Source of the DNA: Phycisphaerae bacterium
Lineage (GTDB): Bacteria > Planctomycetota > Phycisphaerae > JAAYCJ01
NCBI GenBank assembly: GCA_012514125.1
Contig: JAAZAW010000250.1
Coordinates: 1 to 23,642, forward strand
Direction of reading: 5' to 3'
Length of the DNA: 23,642 bases
Shown here: positions 1 through 7,600 of the stretch, one piece after another
Position numbering within the stretch: the stretch's first letter is position 1
Layout: each line of letters begins with the position of its first letter
The notes under the pieces: generated by a model
Database searches by the model: none
Told to the model about the DNA's origin: nothing
What the model saw: only the letters and a program-made list of their open reading frames with translations
Made by a program: the position numbers and the translations under genes

Positions 1-1865
1 AAATCGATGAGGAACATCTTTCACCTCGCGATGCCGCAATTGAGGCGATGCGGGAAATTACCGGACCGGTTATCGGCATTACGCTTGTCCTTATGGCGGT
101 GTTTTTGCCGACCGCATTTTTGCCGGGCATTACCGGCCAGATGTATAAACAATTCGCTCTCACCATCGCGGTGACAACGTTCATCAGTGCGATCAATGCC
201 CTGACCCTCAAGCCCGCGCAATCGGCGTCCATGCTTCGGGCACGAAGCGGTCGGCCCAACATTTTTGCTCGAGGCTTCAACAACGTCTTTGGAAAATTGA
301 CTGATCGATACAGTAAAACCGTCGGTCTGGCAATTCGGCGCACGGCGATGGTATTAATGATTTACATCGGCATGGTCGCTCTTGCAGCCATCGGTTTTGT
401 GAAATTGCCCACCGGATTTATTCCCCCGGAAGATCAGGGTTTGCTTTTCGTAAATTTTAAACTTCCTGAAAGCGCCTCGATGCCAAGAAATGATGCTTTG
501 ATCGCCAAGGCGTTTCAAGCGGTCAAACAAGTGCCCGGTATTTCCGACGCCGTATTTATCGGAGGCTATTCCATTCTCGATGGAAACTTCGGTTCGAATT
601 TCGGCTCGGCGTTCATCACACTCAAGCCTTGGGAAGAGCGTTACACTAAAGAAAACCGCGAGACTCAAACCGCCGATGTGATTACCGATCGATTGCGTAT
701 GGCCTTTTCAAAAATACAAGACGGTATGATCGTCGCTTTCGAGCCGCCTGCGATTTTGGGGCTCGGCAGCGCTGGCGGATTCCAGATGCAGGTGCTTGAT
801 AAGAGAAACCTGGGGCTCGATGCGCTGGAAGAAATCACCACTAATCTAACCATTCAAGCCAATCATCAACCCGACCTTACGAACGTCAACACACGATTTC
901 AAGCACGGTCACCTCAGCTTTTTGCCGAGGTGGACCGCGTGAAGGTCAAAACCCTGGGCATTCCTCTTCAAACGGTCTTCGATACCATGCAGGCATATCT
1001 GGGATCGACCTACATCAACGATTTTAATCTCTTCGGCAGAGTCTACCAGGTCCGCACACAAGGCGACGTCTCATTTCGCGCGGCACCGGAAGACATCAAA
1101 CGACTTTACGTCCGCACGCCTCAGGGAGCCATGGTGCCGATGAGCACACTGGTGAGCGTCAACGAAACGCTCGGACCGGCGACCATCGTTCGTTACAATC
1201 TTTATCCCAGCGCCGCCATTAACGGTGAAGCGGTTCCGGGCACAAGTTCCGGCCAGGCGCTTTCCACCATGGACAAACTCGCCGAGTCTTTATTGCCCGC
1301 GGGCGCGGGTTGTGAATGGACGGGTATGGCCTATCAGGAAAAACAAGTCGGCTATACCGCAGTCATCGCGTTTATCATGGCGGTCCTGATCGTGTTTCTC
1401 GTCCTGGCGGCACAATATGAAAGCTGGTACAATCCGTTCGCAGTTGTTCTGGCGGTTCCGATGGCCTTGCTCGGTTCGGTGATCGCGCTTTATATTCGCG
1501 ATATGGACGTGAATATTTACACGCAGATCGGTTTGGTGTTGCTTGTCGCATTGGCGGCGAAGAATGCGATCCTGATCGTCGAATTCGCGCGTGAAGCCAG
1601 GGCCAAAGGCATGTCGATTTCCGACGCCGCCGTCGAGGGTTCCAAGCTTCGATTCAGGCCCATTCTCATGACCTCATTTGCGTTCTCGATGGGTGTCGTG
1701 CCGCTGGTCGTCGCCACCGGAGCCGGCGCCGCAAGCCGAGTGGCCTTGGGAACGGCGGTTTTCGGCGGAATGCTCGCAGCGACGTTCTTTCCGATTTTCT
1801 TCGTTCCGGTATTTTACGTGGTTTCACAACGTATTTCGGAATACATGGCTAAACGAAAAAATTAA
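1..1865 (+). CDS. RND efflux permease (HAE-1/AcrB type), C-terminal part
   Basis: The frame is already open at base 3 and reads IDEEHLSPRDAAIEAMREITGPVIGI, the conserved stretch of hydrophobe/amphiphile RND pumps that leads into a transmembrane helix, so the true start lies outside the window. About 620 residues are visible, roughly the last 60% of a usual ~1050-residue permease. A second periplasmic domain begins after a helix ending near FIPPEDQG, a motif typical of the family. The C-terminal helices include the LAAKNAILIVEFA segment, whose Lys belongs to the proton-relay network; the paired Asp residues would lie upstream. Family role: inner-membrane proton/drug antiporter working with a periplasmic adaptor and an outer-membrane channel. 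Neither partner is visible here. The usual PALCA motif reads KPAQSASML, which is unusual. Substrate cannot be inferred. Confidence 0.93.
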   Translation, partial: IDEEHLSPRDAAIEAMREITGPVIGITLVLMAVFLPTAFLPGITGQMYKQFALTIAVTTFISAINALTLKPAQSASMLRARSGRPNIFARGFNNVFGKLTDRYSKTVGLAIRRTAMVLMIYIGMVALAAIGFVKLPTGFIPPEDQGLLFVNFKLPESASMPRNDALIAKAFQAVKQVPGISDAVFIGGYSILDGNFGSNFGSAFITLKPWEERYTKENRETQTADVITDRLRMAFSKIQDGMIVAFEPPAILGLGSAGGFQMQVLDKRNLGLDALEEITTNLTIQANHQPDLTNVNTRFQARSPQLFAEVDRVKVKTLGIPLQTVFDTMQAYLGSTYINDFNLFGRVYQVRTQGDVSFRAAPEDIKRLYVRTPQGAMVPMSTLVSVNETLGPATIVRYNLYPSAAINGEAVPGTSSGQALSTMDKLAESLLPAGAGCEWTGMAYQEKQVGYTAVIAFIMAVLIVFLVLAAQYESWYNPFAVVLAVPMALLGSVIALYIRDMDVNIYTQIGLVLLVALAAKNAILIVEFAREARAKGMSISDAAVEGSKLRFRPILMTSFAFSMGVVPLVVATGAGAASRVALGTAVFGGMLAATFFPIFFVPVFYVVSQRISEYMAKRKN

Positions 1866-1894
1866 ACCTAAGCTTATGCCGTGATCTTTAACTG

Positions 1895-1920
1895 ACATCG
1901 AGTGTTTTCGGTGTTTTTTT
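1895..1920 (+). terminator. Rho-independent terminator after RND permease gene
   Basis: A 7-bp stem (ACATCGA, 1895-1901, with TCGGTGT, 1908-1914, one G-U wobble) closes a 6-nt loop and is followed by a run of T to 1920. It starts 30 bp after the permease stop codon, in the right orientation. The stem is short, so strength is uncertain. Confidence 0.6.
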
Positions 1921-2001
1921 ACTTATTTCCCTCTCGACGAATTCTCATAGACCCTATAAAATGAGTCTGATTTTTCAGGCCCGAGGTACAGCGATAAACA
2001 A

Positions 2002-2904
2002 ATGAACAGTTTAAATAAACACCCGTTAGTCTCGATCGTTATTCCGACGTATAATTATTCCGCATACATCGGAACCGCGATCCGTTCCTGCCTCGAACAG
2101 CGTCATCAGCCTGTTGAAGTGATCGTTGTCGATGACGGTTCGACAGACGGGACCAGCGAATTGATCCAGAAAGAGTTCGGTGATAAAGTCGATTATCTTT
2201 ATCAGTCCAATCAGGGTGTTTCTTCCGCCAGGAATCGTGGCCTTGCACGAGCCAAAGGCGAATTTATCATTTTTCTTGATGCCGATGATTATCTGACCCC
2301 GGACGCCGTTACTCTGCGGCTTGGCCCCATGCAGGAAAATTTGGACATCGGTATTGTCATCACGCAAAATTACACACGGGAGGAAAATTGTACCCATTTG
2401 CGGTATCGCCCAAAACGGAAAACAGATCAGATCGCAGCGAATCTGTATAAAGCGTTGCTGCTTAAGCGCATCTCTTTTGCCACTTGTGCCGCGATGATGC
2501 GGACGGATATAGCTCGCCGTTTTGAATTTCCCACTCGGATTTCCAACGGCGAAGATGTTGCATTTTTCACAAAAATTCTTTTTTCAACCAAAACCTATTA
2601 CCTGGCCAAACCTACAGCCGTCGTCCTCAAACATTCCGATAGTCAGCGGTACAATATTGAGAAAATTAAAAAACAGAATATGAATCTTGTCATGGAAATT
2701 TTCGACGATCCATTCTATGGCGGAAGACTCGAACCTCTGCGAAAGGATTTCACGTCGGGTCGATTTCTCTCACTGTCGCGAAGCATGTATCTTTCGGATG
2801 AAAAACACCTGGCACGACAATTTTATCTCGAAGGTATCTGCGCCAAACCCATCAACATCTTAAAGTTGAACTATCTGACCAAATTTTTGCGTTGCTGGAT
2901 ATAA
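2002..2904 (+). CDS. Family 2 glycosyltransferase
   Basis: The 300-residue protein opens with VSIVIPTYNYSAYIGTAI, the first strand and helix of a GT-A fold. It carries DDGSTDGT (residues ~44-51, nucleotide-sugar binding) and DADD (93-96, the metal-binding DxD position). NGEDVAFF near residue 181 matches the ED motif of the catalytic base region. There are no strong membrane segments, so it is probably a cytosolic or peripheral enzyme adding sugars to a cell-surface glycan. Donor and acceptor cannot be told from sequence. It stands alone on the + strand: a terminator separates it from the RND gene, and it converges on uppS with only 7 bp between the stop codons. GAGGT lies upstream of the ATG but rather far away (about 14 nt). 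No other glycan-cluster genes are in view. Confidence 0.9.
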   Translation: MNSLNKHPLVSIVIPTYNYSAYIGTAIRSCLEQRHQPVEVIVVDDGSTDGTSELIQKEFGDKVDYLYQSNQGVSSARNRGLARAKGEFIIFLDADDYLTPDAVTLRLGPMQENLDIGIVITQNYTREENCTHLRYRPKRKTDQIAANLYKALLLKRISFATCAAMMRTDIARRFEFPTRISNGEDVAFFTKILFSTKTYYLAKPTAVVLKHSDSQRYNIEKIKKQNMNLVMEIFDDPFYGGRLEPLRKDFTSGRFLSLSRSMYLSDEKHLARQFYLEGICAKPINILKLNYLTKFLRCWI

Positions 2905-2911
2905 AGGTGGA

Positions 2912-3667
2912 TCAGAGTTTCTTGCCGATCGCGCCGAACTTGCGTTCGCGATTGGCGTAATCTTTCAAGGCCAGGTGCAATCGATCTTCCACAAAATCAG
3001 GCCAGCAAACCTCATCGATATAAAATTCCGAATATGCCAATTGCCATAAAAGATAATTGCTCAACCGGCGCTCCCCTGCGGTTCGAACCACCAAATCCGG
3101 ATCGGGCATACCTGCGGTATAGAGATGATCCGTAATCAATTTCTCAGATACATCACCCGGTGAAAGTTCGCCCCGGGACACCTTTCCGGCAATCGTCCGC
3201 ACCGCATCGGTGATCTCAACGCGCGAGGAATAATTCAACGCCAACGCCAGCGTTAATCCCGTATTGTTTGCTGTTTCGTCAATTGTGGATTGCAATCGTT
3301 TCTGGACCGTTTCGGAAAGTTCCTGCTTGCGGCCAACATGTCGAAGTCGAACCCCAAGCTTCATCATCTCCGGCAATTCGCGAATTAAATAATCCACGCA
3401 CAGTCCCATCAGAAAATTCACTTCCTCGCGAGGCCTTTTCCAGTTTTCCGTACTGAAGGTGTAAAGCGTCAGATACCGAATTCCCAGCCGGGTGCACTCA
3501 CGCACCATTCGCTGAACGATTCTGGCGCCTTCGGCATGGCCTTCGACTCGGGGCAATCCCCGACGCTGGGCCCAGCGCCCGTTTCCATCCATAATCATGG
3601 CGATATGTTCGGGCAACTGTTCGGGTTTAAGACCTAATATTTTTTCCGCATCGTCGGTCATTAACAT
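2912..3667 (-). CDS. uppS: Isoprenyl transferase / undecaprenyl diphosphate synthase
   Basis: The 251-residue length and motifs match cis-prenyltransferases. HIAMIMDGNGRWAQRRG (from residue 21) contains the catalytic Asp27 and the pyrophosphate-binding GNGRW. YTFSTENWKRP (~69-79) is the conserved IPP/active-site loop, and RTAGERRLSNYLLWQLAYSE is the C-terminal substrate-binding signature. The enzyme extends farnesyl diphosphate with IPP units to the C55 lipid carrier for peptidoglycan and other envelope glycans. It starts 9 nt after the purA stop codon, so the two are probably cotranscribed. AAGGA lies 4 nt before the first ATG (3667) and 10 nt before a second in-frame ATG (3661), so either start is possible. 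Its stop faces that of the glycosyltransferase gene across 7 bp. Confidence 0.96.
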   Translation of the reverse strand: MLMTDDAEKILGLKPEQLPEHIAMIMDGNGRWAQRRGLPRVEGHAEGARIVQRMVRECTRLGIRYLTLYTFSTENWKRPREEVNFLMGLCVDYLIRELPEMMKLGVRLRHVGRKQELSETVQKRLQSTIDETANNTGLTLALALNYSSRVEITDAVRTIAGKVSRGELSPGDVSEKLITDHLYTAGMPDPDLVVRTAGERRLSNYLLWQLAYSEFYIDEVCWPDFVEDRLHLALKDYANRERKFGAIGKKL

Positions 3668-3676
3668 GGATTCCTT

Positions 3677-4993
3677 TTACAGATTGAGCGACAACGTCTG
3701 ATCGCGTTCCGGCCCGACACTGGCAATTTTGATCGGGCACCCCAAAACTTCCTGAAGTCGGCGTAAATAATTGATCGCGTTTTTCGGCAAATCTTCCTGT
3801 CGAGTCGCGGTTGTAATTTCTTCCGGCCAACCCGGCAATTCTTCATAAACAACTTCGGCTCTTTCCAGCAGGTTGCTGTCGCTTGGGAAAAAATCCAACA
3901 CTTTACCGTCGATTTTGTACTGTACCGCGATCTTGATCGTGTCAAGTCCGCTGAGCACATCCAGCAACATGAGCGACAATGAATCGATCCCGCCGATCAT
4001 GATCGAGTATCTTACCGCCACGGCATCGAACCAGCCGCAGCGTCTGGGCCGACCGGTTGTCGTGCCATATTCGCGTCCGCGTTCGCGAATATAATTCCCG
4101 ACCTCATTACTTTGTTCCGTCGGGAACGGCCCGGCTCCAACGCGTGTCGTATACGCCTTGATAATGCCGAGAAACTCGTTGACACACCTGGCAGGAACGC
4201 CCGTTCCGGCACTTAATCCGGCGGATGTGGAATTCGAGCTTGTGACATAGGGATACGTTCCGTGATCGATATCCAGCAACGCTCCTTGCGCGCCTTCAAA
4301 CAGGATTCGCTTGCCCTGTGCGATGCTCTTGTGCAGCAATTCGACCGTATCACACACAAAAGGCTTGAGCTGATCGGCATACGTGCAATATTGATCGTAA
4401 ATCGCCTTCCAGTCCAGATCGCCCTTGCCGTAGAGCGCTTGAAACATGATATTTTTATCATTGACAATCGCCTGAAGTTTTTCGGCAAAGTGCTTCCGGT
4501 CGTAAAGTTCTCCCAATCGAATGCCGTGGCTTCGTGAAGCTTTGTCCGAGTAGCAAGGTCCGATACCCCGGCACGTCGTACCGATACCTTTGTTCCCCAG
4601 ACGCTCTTCGCTGAGTTTATCCTGAAGTTTGTGATATGGAAAAACCACATGGGCTTTGTCGGAAATTTTGAGATTGTCCGCCACTTTCACCGATCGGCTG
4701 TGAAGGATATTGATTTCAGTCAAAATCACTTCCGGATCGAGCACCACGCCGTTGGTAATCATGGCTGTCGCAACGGGTGATAAAATACCCGAGGGAATCA
4801 AGTGCATGGCGAATTTTTCTTTCCCGACGACAACGGAATGTCCGGCATTGGCCCCTCCGCCATATCGAACCACCAGGTCGAATTGGCCTGCAGGTCCGCC
4901 GGGATCGGTGAGTAAATTGACAATCTTACCCTTACCTTCATCACCCCACTGCAAACCAATCACGCAGACGTTCCCTGGTAAATCTATTTTCAT
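3677..4993 (-). CDS. purA: Adenylosuccinate synthetase
   Basis: The 438-residue protein has the family's full set of motifs: GDEGKGK (17-23, GTP/IMP binding with catalytic Asp), GGGANAGHS (~45-53), GIGTTCRGIGPCYSDK, EGAQGALLDIDHGTYPYVTSSN, and a C-terminal SVGPERDQT. It joins IMP and aspartate using GTP to give adenylosuccinate, the first committed step to AMP. Length is normal. The start has CAGGA 10 nt upstream. It precedes uppS with a 9-nt gap. The EF-G-like gene upstream ends in a strong terminator, so purA probably has its own promoter (candidate at 5081-5109) and a leader of about 80 nt containing a terminator-like hairpin (separate entries). Confidence 0.97.
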   Translation of the reverse strand: MKIDLPGNVCVIGLQWGDEGKGKIVNLLTDPGGPAGQFDLVVRYGGGANAGHSVVVGKEKFAMHLIPSGILSPVATAMITNGVVLDPEVILTEINILHSRSVKVADNLKISDKAHVVFPYHKLQDKLSEERLGNKGIGTTCRGIGPCYSDKASRSHGIRLGELYDRKHFAEKLQAIVNDKNIMFQALYGKGDLDWKAIYDQYCTYADQLKPFVCDTVELLHKSIAQGKRILFEGAQGALLDIDHGTYPYVTSSNSTSAGLSAGTGVPARCVNEFLGIIKAYTTRVGAGPFPTEQSNEVGNYIRERGREYGTTTGRPRRCGWFDAVAVRYSIMIGGIDSLSLMLLDVLSGLDTIKIAVQYKIDGKVLDFFPSDSNLLERAEVVYEELPGWPEEITTATRQEDLPKNAINYLRRLQEVLGCPIKIASVGPERDQTLSLNL

Positions 4994-5007
4994 GCTTTTA
5001 CATTCCT

Positions 5008-5069
5008 GTCAATAATTACCTATATACACAGAAAAAGTCAGCGCGAAGGCTGACTCTCCCATTATTAAC
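5008..5069 (-). promoter_or_regulatory. Candidate purA leader with terminator-like hairpin
   Basis: On the minus strand a perfect 7-bp stem (AGTCAGC, loop CTTCGC, GCTGACT; 5055-5036) is followed immediately by TTTTTC (5036-5031), 38 nt before the purA ATG. An outer pairing is possible between GTTAATAAT (5069-5061) and ATTATTGAC (5016-5008; 9 bp with one wobble). It would enclose the hairpin and touch the CAGGA ribosome-binding site. This arrangement could be a transcription attenuator. Alternatively, the hairpin is simply a second terminator for the EF-G-like gene. It does not resemble the purine riboswitch consensus. Confidence 0.4.
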
Positions 5070-5080
5070 ATTACCTCGAT

Positions 5081-5109
5081 ATCCTAGCTTGCAACGGCAC
5101 TGAATTCAA
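5081..5109 (-). promoter_or_regulatory. Candidate sigma70-type promoter for purA
   Basis: TTGAAT (5109-5104) and TAGGAT (5086-5081) are separated by 17 bp on the minus strand, between the EF-G-like gene's terminator and purA. Transcription would start near 5074 and give a leader of about 80 nt. The -35 box matches the consensus better than the -10 box. Confidence 0.45.
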
Positions 5110-5124
5110 GCCTTTATCAAACTC

Positions 5125-5158
5125 AAAAAAGAGGGCGGGATTTTAAAACCCGCCCTCT
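5125..5158 (-). terminator. Rho-independent terminator after EF-G-like gene
   Basis: A 10-bp GC-rich stem (AGAGGGCGGG, 5130-5139, with CCCGCCCTCT, 5149-5158) is closed by a short AT loop. On the minus strand it is followed by a run of six T (5130-5125). It lies about 50 bp after the stop codon of the EF-G-like gene. Confidence 0.88.
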
Positions 5159-5206
5159 GATAACAACATCATTGCTTTTTCAGACCATCGAAACAAGGGT
5201 TTCTTG

Positions 5207-7249
5207 TTAACCGGCTTCTTCTTCATCCGCCTTGGGTTTGTACTGTTTGACGATTTCCTGTTGAATATTCGGCGGCACCGCATCGTAATGCGAGAGTTCC
5301 ATCGAATAACTGCCCTGCCCGCCTGTTACCGATCGAAGTTGCGAGTTATATTGGGCCACTTCCGACAGCGGGACCTGTGCTCGGATCACCGCCATATTAC
5401 CCGGCATGATGTCCTGTCCCAGAATTCGGCCGCGACGTCCGGACAAATCGCCTGTGATATCGCCGACAAACTGCGCCGGCACGGTTACTTCCATCGTCAC
5501 TACCGGTTCGAGCAATACGGGTTTGGCTTTTAAAATCGCTTCTTTCGCCGCGAGTTTTCCCGCAATGCGAAACGCCACTTCCTTGCTATCGACCGGATGA
5601 TGCTTGCCGTCATACACCCGCACGCGAATGTCCTGTAACGGGAACCCTGCGATAACACCTTGCTCCATCAGATCATGAATGCCTTTTTCCACCGCCGGCA
5701 AATATTGCCCCGGAATCGATCCACCAAAAATTTCATCCACAAATTCAAATCCTGCATCGCGTTCCATCGGTTCGACTTTCAAGTATACTTCACCAAACTG
5801 CCCGGCGCCGCCAGTTTGTTTCTTGTGTCGGTAATGCCCTTCCGCCAACGCTGTAATCGTTTCATGATATGGAATCTTCGGCACTTTTGTGTTTACTTCC
5901 AGTTTGAACCGTTTCTCCATCCGTTGCAGCATCACACGCAAATGCAGATCGCCGATCCCTGAAACCACCAATTCGTTGGTTTGACGATCATGCGTTACCT
6001 TAAATGTCTTATCTTCTTCCGACATGCGGGCCAGCACACCGCTGATCTTCTGCTCATCGCCTCTGCTCTTGGGTTCAATCGCCAATGAGAACATCGGCAC
6101 CGGCAAATTTACCGCCGCCAACACACCGGGCTTACCTACATGAAGCATATCACCATATTTGAGGTCTTCGAGCTTGCCCAACGCACAAAGCATCCCCGCA
6201 GACGCTTCGGGAACTTCATGATTCTCCGACCCGCGAACCAAATACACATGGCCCGCACGGGCGCTGCGTTTTTCATCATTGATTTGAAAATTCGTATCTG
6301 CCTTGAGCTGACCGCTATGAATGCGGAGCAGAGAATATTTAATGTTGCTCTTCGGATCAGAATAAATTTTGATGACTTGTGCAATAAAAGGTCCGTCTGC
6401 TTTAGGTTCGATCGTTTCTTTGGTCTGAGAATCGCCTTGCCCACTGATCAACGTGCGTTTTAACCCCTGAGCAGGGTTCGGACACGCATCGACCATAAAA
6501 TCCATCAGCTCTGCAACACCCACACCGCTCCGTGCCGATGTAAAAAGAATCGGAATCACCGCACCGGATGCAATCGCTGTTTTCATTGCCGCATTGATTT
6601 CATCCGCGGAAATGATCTCACCGCCCAGATAGCGCTCCATCAACTTTTCATCTGTTTCCACAATCGCGTCCATCAACGCCGTCTTGGCTTCTTCCACATC
6701 ACTGAAATCCGTATCACCCGAACCCGCCAGGCAATTGATCACCGCCGTGCCCCCGTTGGCAGGCAAATTCACGGGTAAAAGATTTTTACCGAAAGATTCC
6801 CGAAGATTGTCCACCAGGGTGCCCAAATCGATATTCTCGTGATCAATCTTGCTGATGACCACCATCCTTGCCAATCCATAATCCCCTGCCGCGTTAAACA
6901 TCTTACGTGTGTTGACTTCAATTCCGGTGGCGGCAGAAACCACGATCATCGCCGTTTCCGCCCCCGCCAAACTCGTCAAAGCCTGACCGATAAAATCAGG
7001 ATAACCCGGGGTATCAATCATATGGATACGGGAATCCTTGTAATCAAACCAGACACTCGCCGCATCAATCGAATGATGACGTTCCTTTTCCAGATCGTCA
7101 AAATCGCATACCGTGTTACCTTGTTCAACCGTCCCCACTCGGGCCGTCACACCGGCTTTGTGGAGAAAAGTTTCCACCAAAGTTGTCTTACCACTGCCGC
7201 CATGTCCCGCAAGGACAAGATTTCTGATCTTATCTATCGTCGTGCTCAT
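5207..7249 (-). CDS. fusA: EF-G-like translational GTPase (divergent EF-G paralogue)
   Basis: The 680-residue protein has the EF-G layout: GTPase domain, OB-like domain II (about 280-380), then EF-G domains III-V, with the domain IV/V stretch including YHETITALAEGHYRHKKQTGG and GRRGRILGQ. G motifs are visible: P-loop GHGGSGKTT (15-23), DTPGYPDF (79-86; canonical EF-G has DTPGHVDF) and SKID (132-135; canonical NKxD). Switch I reads KERHHSID instead of ERGITI. These departures place it with the EF-G-like (EF-G2-type) group rather than the main ribosomal translocase, so a standard fusA in the str operon is expected elsewhere. It probably acts on the ribosome, but its exact role cannot be read from sequence. 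A good ribosome-binding site (GGGAGG, 6 nt spacing) supports the start. Confidence 0.88.
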   Translation of the reverse strand: MSTTIDKIRNLVLAGHGGSGKTTLVETFLHKAGVTARVGTVEQGNTVCDFDDLEKERHHSIDAASVWFDYKDSRIHMIDTPGYPDFIGQALTSLAGAETAMIVVSAATGIEVNTRKMFNAAGDYGLARMVVISKIDHENIDLGTLVDNLRESFGKNLLPVNLPANGGTAVINCLAGSGDTDFSDVEEAKTALMDAIVETDEKLMERYLGGEIISADEINAAMKTAIASGAVIPILFTSARSGVGVAELMDFMVDACPNPAQGLKRTLISGQGDSQTKETIEPKADGPFIAQVIKIYSDPKSNIKYSLLRIHSGQLKADTNFQINDEKRSARAGHVYLVRGSENHEVPEASAGMLCALGKLEDLKYGDMLHVGKPGVLAAVNLPVPMFSLAIEPKSRGDEQKISGVLARMSEEDKTFKVTHDRQTNELVVSGIGDLHLRVMLQRMEKRFKLEVNTKVPKIPYHETITALAEGHYRHKKQTGGAGQFGEVYLKVEPMERDAGFEFVDEIFGGSIPGQYLPAVEKGIHDLMEQGVIAGFPLQDIRVRVYDGKHHPVDSKEVAFRIAGKLAAKEAILKAKPVLLEPVVTMEVTVPAQFVGDITGDLSGRRGRILGQDIMPGNMAVIRAQVPLSEVAQYNSQLRSVTGGQGSYSMELSHYDAVPPNIQQEIVKQYKPKADEEEAG

Positions 7250-7359
7250 TAAGAACCTCCCAAATAGCTATTCGTGACTGTGTCCGAAACAGATTCAGTA
7301 TGTCATAAAAAACTTCCAGGAGCTGCGCTTTTAATAAACGCACTCAGGTAAACAACACC

Positions 7360-7387
7360 AGTATATCCTTTTATCCGTTCCAAACAA
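7360..7387 (-). promoter_or_regulatory. Candidate promoter for EF-G-like gene
   Basis: TTGTTT (7387-7382) and TATACT (7365-7360) are 16 bp apart on the minus strand, about 110 bp upstream of the EF-G-like ATG. The inverted repeat at 7389-7422 begins one base upstream of the -35 box. Confidence 0.45.
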
Positions 7388-7388
7388 G

Positions 7389-7422
7389 AGGTTTACAAAA
7401 AAGTTATGTTTTTTGTAAACCT
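7389..7422. repeat. Perfect inverted repeat, 14-bp arms, possible operator
   Basis: AGGTTTACAAAAAA (7389-7402) and its exact reverse complement (7409-7422) flank a 6-nt spacer, GTTATG. It lies in the intergenic region between the EF-G-like gene and melA, away from both stop codons, so a terminator role is unlikely. A dimeric repressor or activator site is more plausible. The regulator is unknown. Confidence 0.6.
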
Positions 7423-7600
7423 GTCCTCTCTGAAAATATCTTTATGCTTTCTTTCTTCCAAATTATCAATATAATAAATCATTTAATTTGTTGAGTATGC
7501 CATAGATAAAAGGTCAGTAAGAATATTATGGATATTTTTGCCGCCGATCTTTGATCAGAAACAAAACCCGTTAACTTTTTGTTTTTTAAGGATGTGTTAT

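Larger units (their letters stand above)
7250..7600. other. Divergent regulatory region, EF-G-like gene / melA
   Basis: This 351-bp AT-rich stretch between two divergent genes has no convincing gene. It contains a candidate minus-strand promoter for the EF-G-like gene, a perfect inverted repeat directly behind it (7389-7422), and the melA ribosome-binding site. No clear plus-strand promoter could be picked out. Confidence 0.6.

Noticed and set aside
3080..3100. GGTTCGAACC resembling a tRNA T-loop
   Set aside because: It lies inside uppS in the codons of a conserved motif, and no cloverleaf can be built around it.
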